A stretch of DNA of 64,000 nt from positions 62,001-126,000 of the forward strand of contig CAZFER010000004.1 of the NCBI GenBank assembly GCA_964517495.1. Direction: 5' to 3'. The DNA is from CAZFER01 sp964517495. Its GTDB lineage: Bacteria; Hinthialibacterota; Hinthialibacteria; Hinthialibacterales; Hinthialibacteraceae. The notes beneath the pieces were generated by a model. That model was not told the DNA's origin and made no database searches. It worked only from the letters and a program-made list of their open reading frames with translations. The translations under genes and the position numbers were made by a program. This document shows, one piece after another, positions 44,278 through 51,355 of the stretch (its first letter is position 1; each line of letters starts with the position of its first letter).

Positions 44278-45366
44278 GTGATTAAAAATCAACCATTGAA
44301 TCAATCCCCCGTACAAGCAGGTTATTCCATACCTGCCGAGTGGGATCACCATGACGCCACCTGGATCGGTTGGCCTCACTGCCAAAGCGATTGGCCCGGC
44401 AAATTTTCTGTAATTCCCTGGGCTTATGGTGAAATGGTCCGCAAGATTGCGATGGGGGAAAGTGTACGCATTTTAGTACAATCGCCATCCCATGAAAAAC
44501 GAGCCCAGCGTATATTGCAAAAAACCGGTGTCCCATTTGATCGGGTGGAATTTATCCACCTGCAAACCAATCGGGGTTGGACACGCGATTTCGGACCTAT
44601 TTTTATTCGCCGACAACACCCAAAATCTGAGAATGCCATTGTCCGTTTTCGTTTCAATGCCTGGGCCAAGTACCGTAATTGGCAGTTGGATGATCATGTT
44701 CCTGAAAAAGTATCGAAACTTAAAGGGTATTCCATCATTCCAGTTACATATCAAGGACGTGATGTGGTGCTGGAAGGTGGCGCCATCGATGTTAACGGCC
44801 AAGGTTCATTGATCACCACAGAAGAATGCCTGTTAGATCAAAACGTGCAAACTCGCAATCCTGGATTGTCTCGCAAAAATATGGAATCCATTTTTCATGA
44901 CTATCTCGGCGTCAACAAAGTCATTTGGCTGGGGAAAGGAATAACAGGTGACGATACCCACGGCCATGTGGATGACCTTTGCCGTTTTGTTTCTCCAAAC
45001 CAGGTTGTCTTATGCCGTGAACCGAACATTGACGATCCCAATTATTGGCCCTTGCAAGACAATTGGGAACGCTTGCAGGATGCTCGTTTGGAAGATGGCA
45101 GCAAATTGGAAGTCATTTCACTCCCCATGCCCAAACCGCTCTACTTTGAAAATCAACGTTTGCCTGCCAGTTATGCCAATTTTTATATCTGCAACGCGGC
45201 GGTTTTGGTTCCCACGTTCAACGATCCAAGTGATCGTATTGCGTTGGGCATTTTAGCGGAATTATTTAATGACCGTGAAGTGATTGGCATTCATGCGGTC
45301 GATCTGGTTTGGGGATTTGGTACCTTGCACTGCTTGACTCAACAAGAACCTTCATGTCAATCTTAA
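44278..45366 (+). CDS. Agmatine deiminase family protein (AguA/PAD-type)
   Basis: 362 residues from a GTG at 44278, where the family begins (GYSIPAEWDHHDATWIGWPH); in-frame starts further upstream fall inside the pilin gene. The guanidine-modifying fold shows NRGWTRDFGPIFI, EGGAIDVNGQGSLI, GDDTHGHVDDLCRFV and catalytic Cys352 in TLHCLTQQEP. It hydrolyses agmatine to N-carbamoylputrescine and ammonia, a step to putrescine. GGAGG lies 14 bp upstream, a rather long spacing. The partner N-carbamoylputrescine amidase gene is not in the window. Confidence 0.92.
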   Translation: MIKNQPLNQSPVQAGYSIPAEWDHHDATWIGWPHCQSDWPGKFSVIPWAYGEMVRKIAMGESVRILVQSPSHEKRAQRILQKTGVPFDRVEFIHLQTNRGWTRDFGPIFIRRQHPKSENAIVRFRFNAWAKYRNWQLDDHVPEKVSKLKGYSIIPVTYQGRDVVLEGGAIDVNGQGSLITTEECLLDQNVQTRNPGLSRKNMESIFHDYLGVNKVIWLGKGITGDDTHGHVDDLCRFVSPNQVVLCREPNIDDPNYWPLQDNWERLQDARLEDGSKLEVISLPMPKPLYFENQRLPASYANFYICNAAVLVPTFNDPSDRIALGILAELFNDREVIGIHAVDLVWGFGTLHCLTQQEPSCQS

Positions 45367-45448
45367 TGTGGATTAAATTTGAATTTAATAAAATATTCGT
45401 AACGTGTCAGCGATATGAATTGGAATGGGAGTGAAAACTTGTAATTGC

Positions 45449-45500
45449 TCCTACTATTCCTCCCCCAATGAAATGGGGGAGGTTAGGAGGGGGTTAAAGG
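45449..45500. repeat. G/C-rich palindromic repeat, copy A
   Basis: Contains a perfect 9-bp stem CCTCCCCCA / TGGGGGAGG with a 6-nt loop (45459-45482), followed by TTAGGAGGGGGTT. An inverted, nearly identical copy lies at 47610-47658, on the other side of the GH127 gene. Confidence 0.8.
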
Positions 45501-45556
45501 ATTGTGCTTCAAATGGCTAACCACTTACAAATATTCAAAATGTATATGGGAGAATT

Positions 45557-47521
45557 ATGATCATGAAAAAAATCGCAATGTTATCACTATCCTTATTATT
45601 TGCGGCTTCTATTCCGGTTAAGGCTGTTAATCAACATTATATGGTGAACAAAGAGCCGTTGCTGCAATCCGCCTTTGTCAAATTGCCGCTAGGCCATGTC
45701 AAACCCAAGGGGTGGCTTAAGGATCAACTGATCATTCAATCCAATGGCCTTACCGGGCATCTCGATGATTTTTGGCCCAGCCTGGCCAAAACCGCCTGGA
45801 AGGGAATGGAAGGCGGCGAAGCCTGGGAACGAGGCCCCTACTACCTTGATGGTTTGGTTCCCCTGGCTTACTTGCTGGAAGACAAACGACTGATCAACAA
45901 AACCAAGCCCTGGATCGAATGGATTTTATCCAGCCAGCAGGAAAACGGCTGGTTTGGCCCCCCACAGAACCATGATCGCTGGCCCCTGGCTGTGGCTATG
46001 AAAGTATTGGTTTCTTATTGCGAAGCCACCGGCGATGTTCGGGCGATGGATGTGTTGGAAAACTATTTTCGCTACCTGAAGGAACACCGTCCCGACTGGC
46101 CCAACCGTGATTGGCGCGGGGTGCGCGCCATGGAAAACGTGGTGACGGCCCATTGGTTGTACAATCGCACTGGCAATAAAGATATTCTTGATGTGGCTCA
46201 TTCAATCTTTTGGCATAGCCACGATTGGACTTCCTACTTTCTCAATTTCCCTTACACAAGCGAAGTTTTGGATATCGGCATCCATTATGGACATCCCTCC
46301 CATATCGTCAACCTGGGCATGGCGGTGAAATATCCCGGCCTGTGGTATCGCCAATCCAAAGACGAGACATATAAAGACGCTGTTTATCGTGGCATTGCTT
46401 CTCTGGAAAAGCATCATGGCCAGGTGGGAGGACGCTTTGCGGGCGATGAGCATTTATCGGGCAAACATCCTTCGCAGGGAACTGAACTATGCGGTGTGGT
46501 GGAACTGATGTTCTCGCTGGAAAATTTAGTTGGCCTATTGGGTGATACTCAGATGGCCGATCGTCTGGAATTATTGGCTTATAACAGCCTGCCAGGCACC
46601 TGCACTCCTGATTTTTGGGCACACCAATATGATCAACAAGCCAACCAGGTGCTCTGCACCATCGAAAAACGCCAATGGAGCACCAATGGCAATCAATCCA
46701 ACATTTATGGCTTGGAGCCAAACTACGGATGCTGTACCTCCAATATGCATCAAGGCTGGCCAAAACTCGTCAAGCACCTTTGGATGGCCTCCCACGATCA
46801 AGGCTTGGCTGCCACCACGTACGGTCCATGCGAAGTCACTGCAAAGGTTGCCGATGGACAGGAGGTCACCATTCAAGAGAAAACCGACTATCCCTTTAAA
46901 GGAAAGATTACATTTGTCGTCAAAACAGAAAACCCCGTCTCGTTTCCCCTTCATCTTCGCATGCCCGGATGGGCTGAAGGCGCTGTGATTGATGTGGAAG
47001 GTACTCAATTAACCACAAAACCAGGAACCTTTACCAGGATCGAACGTGAATGGAGTGACGGCGATGTGGTTGTGTTGAATCTTCCCATGGACCTTCGCTT
47101 TGAACATCGCTATAACAAGGCGGTATCGATTATGCGCGGCCCACTTTATTATTCGCTAAAGATCAAAGAACGGTTTGAAAAGATCAAAACCTATCACGAT
47201 GAATTACCGGTCCACGATTGGGCAATTTATCCCGAATCGGATTGGAACTATGCTCTATTATTGAATTCTGAGAATCCCCAACAATCTTTTCAGGTTGAAA
47301 CGAACGAAATTAGTCCGATTCCCTTCGCCCATGACAAACCACCCGTGGTGTTGAAGGCAAAAGGCAAACAGCTGCCCGGCTGGGGGATGAAACTAAACTC
47401 AGCCGATGCTCCACCCCAAAGCCCGGTGATCTCCGACGAACCTGAAACAGATTTGGAATTAATCCCATACGGTAACACCCGGCTTAGAATAACCGAGTTT
47501 CCTTATATGAAGGCAGATTAA
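45557..47521 (+). CDS. GH127 family (DUF1680) beta-L-arabinofuranosidase-like enzyme
   Basis: 654 residues, or 652 if the second ATG (45563) is used. A signal peptide (KKIAMLSLSLLFAASIPVKA) predicts export. The (alpha/alpha)6 domain keeps the zinc-thiolate active site known from Bifidobacterium HypBA1: Glu310 and Cys312 (TELCGVVELM) and the pair Cys392-Cys393 (YGCCTSNMHQGW), with a possible acid/base Glu298. A C-terminal beta domain follows. GH127 enzymes release L-arabinofuranose; DUF1680 is broad, so other sugars are possible. The gene is bracketed by an inverted pair of palindromic repeats, suggesting movement as a unit. Confidence 0.9.
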   Translation: MIMKKIAMLSLSLLFAASIPVKAVNQHYMVNKEPLLQSAFVKLPLGHVKPKGWLKDQLIIQSNGLTGHLDDFWPSLAKTAWKGMEGGEAWERGPYYLDGLVPLAYLLEDKRLINKTKPWIEWILSSQQENGWFGPPQNHDRWPLAVAMKVLVSYCEATGDVRAMDVLENYFRYLKEHRPDWPNRDWRGVRAMENVVTAHWLYNRTGNKDILDVAHSIFWHSHDWTSYFLNFPYTSEVLDIGIHYGHPSHIVNLGMAVKYPGLWYRQSKDETYKDAVYRGIASLEKHHGQVGGRFAGDEHLSGKHPSQGTELCGVVELMFSLENLVGLLGDTQMADRLELLAYNSLPGTCTPDFWAHQYDQQANQVLCTIEKRQWSTNGNQSNIYGLEPNYGCCTSNMHQGWPKLVKHLWMASHDQGLAATTYGPCEVTAKVADGQEVTIQEKTDYPFKGKITFVVKTENPVSFPLHLRMPGWAEGAVIDVEGTQLTTKPGTFTRIEREWSDGDVVVLNLPMDLRFEHRYNKAVSIMRGPLYYSLKIKERFEKIKTYHDELPVHDWAIYPESDWNYALLLNSENPQQSFQVETNEISPIPFAHDKPPVVLKAKGKQLPGWGMKLNSADAPPQSPVISDEPETDLELIPYGNTRLRITEFPYMKAD

Positions 47522-47552
47522 AAGGAAGTAGTTTTGCATGTGTAGTTCAATT

Positions 47553-47588
47553 CCTCTCCCAAGATTGGGAGGGCTAGGGGAGGGTTGA
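47553..47588. repeat. G/C-rich palindromic repeat, related variant
   Basis: CTCTCCCA agat TGGGAGGG hairpin followed by CTAGGGGAGGGTTGAT and a run of seven A. Similar in layout to copy A but only partly identical. It lies 32 bp after the GH127 stop and could act as its terminator. Confidence 0.6.
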
Positions 47589-47609
47589 TAAAAAAAGTTG
47601 AGCAAAAGA

Positions 47610-47658
47610 CTTTAATCCCCTCCTAACCTCTCCCATTTCATTGGGGGAGGAATAGTGG
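47610..47658. repeat. G/C-rich palindromic repeat, copy B (inverted)
   Basis: The reverse complement reads ACTATTCCTCCCCCAATG, then AAATGGGAGAGGTTAGG, matching copy A (45449-45500) with about two differences in the core. It lies on the far side of the GH127 gene in the opposite orientation. Confidence 0.8.
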
Positions 47659-47728
47659 GGCCAATGATATGTTTTTCATCCCTTACCATTTCATATGGCT
47701 GACATGTTATGATTTAAAAGGAGAAATT

Positions 47729-48286
47729 TTGAAGCGAGCCTTTACATTAATCGAATTGTTAATTGTTGTAGCGATCATCGGGATTTTAGCTGCCATAGCG
47801 GTACCCAATTTTTTGAATGCCCAAATCAGGGCAAAAGTGGTAAGAGCACAGGCCGGAGAGAAAACCTTCGCCGAAGCCAATATGATGTATAAACTGGATC
47901 ATGGGGCATTTATGCCCCATTTTTCAGCTCATCCGGCGTGGCAAAACAAATTCTTGACCACTCCCATTTCATATATCTCCTCAACAGGGGCGCTACAAGA
48001 CCCGTTTCAAAAAAGGGGCGGTGATTCGCAAACCAACCGATGGGCACACGGTGAATTGCACCAGGATCCCGTTCGCAATCATCCCAATTTGGTCACTCAA
48101 TATTTCAGGAATGTCGAAGGTTGGGAAAAACCACTGGCCAATAATCCCGATGAAGCCTATGTCATCATTTCCGCAGGGCCAGATGGTGCGTTCAGCCTTT
48201 TTCAAAACGGCAAATTCGGCCATCCCTTATATGCTTCCAGCAACGGTCTGGTGAGCTATGGCGATATTGTCCGTTTGGGATTTTAA
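47729..48286 (+). CDS. Type IV pilin / T2SS pseudopilin-like protein, second
   Basis: 185 residues from a TTG at 47729, chosen because AAAAGGAG ends 6 bp upstream and the class III signal begins at once (KRA|FTLIELLIVVAIIGILAAIAV). The residue before the cleavage site is Ala rather than the usual Gly, tolerated in some lineages. The rest has IISAGPDGAFSLFQ and ends SSNGLVSYGDIVRLGF, sharing the C-terminal SNGLVS.GDI motif with the protein at 43644 but little else. Probably a minor pilin or pseudopilin; no assembly genes are nearby. Confidence 0.88.
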   Translation: MKRAFTLIELLIVVAIIGILAAIAVPNFLNAQIRAKVVRAQAGEKTFAEANMMYKLDHGAFMPHFSAHPAWQNKFLTTPISYISSTGALQDPFQKRGGDSQTNRWAHGELHQDPVRNHPNLVTQYFRNVEGWEKPLANNPDEAYVIISAGPDGAFSLFQNGKFGHPLYASSNGLVSYGDIVRLGF

Positions 48287-48306
48287 CGAATTGTTTTGCA
48301 GTGCAT

Positions 48307-50376
48307 TTATTCAGCAAGCCATTGCACTGCATCGGCAATAACATAACCGTTTGTCCCTTGGGCTTTGACTTCCACATCCGCTGGCTTGTCCGATGTAAAA
48401 GGAAACACGCCTAATGTTGTAAATAGATCATCATGCTCAGGTGTCTTCTTTTGATTGACGATAACCCGAGTGCTTCCTTTGGCGTGATGGACAATCACTG
48501 GTACATTATCCGCTCGATTGCCATGTGCTGAATATGCAAACCTCACTTCATATTTCCCATCGTCTAGTTTGGCAGAAAAGCGAACAATTTTGTTTTCTTT
48601 GTCGCTATTACCATCATGCAAATAACCCGATTCAACAAAGGGTTTGGCGGATGAACTTACCTGCCAGGCGCCTGCCACTTCAGCCGCTTTATTATCGACA
48701 ACTGTACCTTTTAAATCACGTGTATTGATCTGGCCTGAAACCTGGTAGGTTAACACTTGCCCATCGGCTAAAAGCTGCTTTTCAAGTGTCTGAAATGGGA
48801 CATCCTGAACCGAACGATTCTGCTTAATCGCCAAACTGGCAGCCGTTGCGGCTGATTGCCCCAGGATCATGAATACAGGTTCCATTCGAATCGAACCAAA
48901 TGCAATATGGCTGGAAGAGACACAAACCGGAACCAGCAGGTTTTGACATTGTTCTTTTTTAGGTGTAATGGTTCCATAGGCAATTTCATACGGCCGGGGT
49001 GTTCTAACACCGATATCTCCTTCATTTTGAACATACCCATCCGGTTTGACATAACGCTGTACATTATGCGAATCCATGGTGTACGAGCCCATGCCAATCG
49101 ATTCCGGTGTCTCACGCCGGTCCAGGCAATCATGCTCGGTCATCACATATTCACCAATCATCCTGCGTGCTTCTCGCACATAAATTTGATGCGGCCAATT
49201 TCCATTGTCTGTAAATTCATCCTTGGCCAATCCCCATCGATTCATTTCGTTTTGAATTTTATCCGGAACCCGTGGATCATGGGCAATGAAATACATTAAT
49301 CCTTTTTGATAGATCTCATGTTCCTTAATGATTTCCCGCCGCCGTTCATAGGATCCTTCGGGATAATCGTAGTTATAACCAATGTTATCGGTGCTGAAGG
49401 GACCATGATTATTGGTATCTGTTTTATGGTTGGGAATCGGATCAAACTTATAAAAATAGTCCCGTCGGCCCGTATCAAACATCCGTATGAGCAATTCATA
49501 CTGATAAGGATCATATCTCTCCGGCTTGGGGAACGGCACTTGATTTTCCTCATGATCCGTCAAGCACATGCGGAAGCAATAAGCCTGGATTCGGTGATCA
49601 CCTTCGCCTTTTTTACCCGGATGCTCAGCACTCACACGAGGTAAAAGGCCACTGCTGGGATCGCCTGGAACCACATACGGGGACATATCACTCTTAAACC
49701 AATGGCTATGGTGAAGCACTCCGGTTTGCACCCCATTCCAGGTTTCACCATAAACCGAATTCGCTTCGCGTCCCACATGATAATCCACCCCCGCGGTGGC
49801 CATTAAATCGCCTTCATACGTGGCATCAATAAACATTTTGCCCGTGTAGGTTTTACCGGAAAGCATGGTGATGGATCGAATGCGGCCATCCTTGACCTTA
49901 ACACCCTTGCCCGGCGTGCGGTTTAGCCATTCATCCCGATGCACGGGGATATCATAGTCCGCAATAAAATCTTCAAATACCTGTTCCGCCACATGAGGTT
50001 CAAAAATCCACATGGTGCGTTTATCGCCATCAATTGCCGGTGTCCCCTGGCCTCGATTTCCATATTCACTGCGTTTTTGCCATTTCCAGGCTGCTGTGTT
50101 TTGATAATGCATATATACGCGATGGTAAAATTCCCGGCTAAGCCCACCAATCACTTCTTTATTGCCGGTATCCGTAAATCCAAGCCCCCCGCTGGAAAGC
50201 CCACCCAAATGTTGATCCGGACACACAATAACGGTTGAATGCCCCATCTTTTTCGCTTGCACGGCTGCTATCACTCCAGCAGAGGTTCCTCCATAAACCA
50301 CAATGTCATAGTTTCCCTGGGCCGATGTTTGAATGCAAAATGCAAATATTATCACGATGGCAAATAAATGTTTCAT
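48307..50376 (-). CDS. Secreted FAD-dependent oxidoreductase with golvesin-like C-terminal domain
   Basis: 689 residues. Sec signal (MKHLFAIVIIFAFCIQTSAQ), then the PF12831 FAD domain: YDIVVYGGTSAGVIAAVQA, GGLSSGGLGFTDTGN, MFIDATYEGDLMA and PVCVSSSHIAFGSIRMEP near its end. The last ~130 residues (FVESGYLHDGN, KYEVRFAYSAHGNRADNVPV, TNGYVIADAVQWL) resemble the golvesin/xanthan-lyase carbohydrate-binding domain, suggesting attachment to a polysaccharide. Substrate unknown; nearby GH127 and TIM-barrel genes point to glycan breakdown. It is divergent from the isomerase gene at 50498 and relates to the Tat-type enzyme at 8341. Confidence 0.88.
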   Translation of the reverse strand: MKHLFAIVIIFAFCIQTSAQGNYDIVVYGGTSAGVIAAVQAKKMGHSTVIVCPDQHLGGLSSGGLGFTDTGNKEVIGGLSREFYHRVYMHYQNTAAWKWQKRSEYGNRGQGTPAIDGDKRTMWIFEPHVAEQVFEDFIADYDIPVHRDEWLNRTPGKGVKVKDGRIRSITMLSGKTYTGKMFIDATYEGDLMATAGVDYHVGREANSVYGETWNGVQTGVLHHSHWFKSDMSPYVVPGDPSSGLLPRVSAEHPGKKGEGDHRIQAYCFRMCLTDHEENQVPFPKPERYDPYQYELLIRMFDTGRRDYFYKFDPIPNHKTDTNNHGPFSTDNIGYNYDYPEGSYERRREIIKEHEIYQKGLMYFIAHDPRVPDKIQNEMNRWGLAKDEFTDNGNWPHQIYVREARRMIGEYVMTEHDCLDRRETPESIGMGSYTMDSHNVQRYVKPDGYVQNEGDIGVRTPRPYEIAYGTITPKKEQCQNLLVPVCVSSSHIAFGSIRMEPVFMILGQSAATAASLAIKQNRSVQDVPFQTLEKQLLADGQVLTYQVSGQINTRDLKGTVVDNKAAEVAGAWQVSSSAKPFVESGYLHDGNSDKENKIVRFSAKLDDGKYEVRFAYSAHGNRADNVPVIVHHAKGSTRVIVNQKKTPEHDDLFTTLGVFPFTSDKPADVEVKAQGTNGYVIADAVQWLAE

Positions 50377-50497
50377 GAATAACTCCTACTCAGCATTACT
50401 ATCATTCTATTTTTCCAACACTATACTTAAACTGTATAATATTTGGGAGGGTAATCATAGGGAGATATTCGGCAAAATATGGGGCTGCAGTTTAAAT

Positions 50498-51355
50498 ATG
50501 ATTTTTGGCTTTAACGTCTATGAAAAACCGGTTGAAGAATATTTCAACTACGCCAAAACGCACAACCTGCGTCATTTGGAAATCGATCTCATCAAAGACC
50601 ACTCCACCCCACAAACTTTTACAGAAAAACGAATTGAAACCATCCGCAAATTTTGTTCAGAGCATGCCATTGATGTTAGTTTACACTTACCTTATACCCT
50701 AAACCTTGCTGAACGCATTCGTTTCTTGAGAAAATCGAACATTGCATTCATAAAAAAATGTTTATCGATTGCCCAACGACTTCATTCGCTTCATGTCACC
50801 TGCCATTTAGGCCAATTTTCCGGGATCGTTTCCTGGCCCTGGCTGCGAAAGCAAATGCTGGATAAAGTGGTTGCCAGTTTAAATGAAATTCTGGTTTTCT
50901 GCGAAGAATGCAAAATTCCCCTGGCTCTCGAAAATGCCGTATCACTCATCCAGGGAACCGATCAACACTTCCTGGGTGATTCGGTTGAAGATTTTGTATA
51001 CCTTTTTGAAAAAATCGATTCGCAATGGCTGAAGTTCTGCCTTGATATAGGACACGCAAACACCAATGACGGCGCAATCGCCTATATAGAAAATTTCACT
51101 GATAAATTGATTAACGTCCATTTCCATGATAATCAAGGACGGTTCGATGATCACCAATCCATTGGCGAAGGCACCGTTCCCTGGCTGGAAATCACCACAA
51201 AGTTAAAAGCGATCAACTACCACGGCCCCTTTATATCTGAATGCTTCCATATAGAGCCTCATTCCGCCGCTCAACAGTTTAAAGAGATCATGGACAGTGT
51301 GATTCTTACGCACCACCCATATAGTCAAAACGTAATTTGGATTGAAAATCATTGA
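50498..51355 (+). CDS. Sugar phosphate isomerase/epimerase-like TIM barrel, cytoplasmic
   Basis: 285 residues from the ATG at 50498, where the family starts (MIFGFNVYEKPVEEYFNYA); the longer frame upstream reads unlikely sequence. AP_endonuc_2 TIM barrel with metal-ligand motifs: VTCHLGQFSG, LALENAVS, FCLDIGHANTNDG and INVHFHDNQG, ending GEGTVPW. It may be an isomerase, an epimerase or an endonuclease IV relative without DNA activity. The last 50 bp overlap the 3' end of the convergent DUF294 gene. It has no signal peptide, unlike the relative at 10458. Confidence 0.85.
   Translation: MIFGFNVYEKPVEEYFNYAKTHNLRHLEIDLIKDHSTPQTFTEKRIETIRKFCSEHAIDVSLHLPYTLNLAERIRFLRKSNIAFIKKCLSIAQRLHSLHVTCHLGQFSGIVSWPWLRKQMLDKVVASLNEILVFCEECKIPLALENAVSLIQGTDQHFLGDSVEDFVYLFEKIDSQWLKFCLDIGHANTNDGAIAYIENFTDKLINVHFHDNQGRFDDHQSIGEGTVPWLEITTKLKAINYHGPFISECFHIEPHSAAQQFKEIMDSVILTHHPYSQNVIWIENH

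Noticed and set aside
50333..50497. Extended N-terminus for the TIM-barrel protein at 50498
   Set aside because: The extra 55 codons overlap the start of the divergent FAD oxidoreductase gene and lie before the usual family start.
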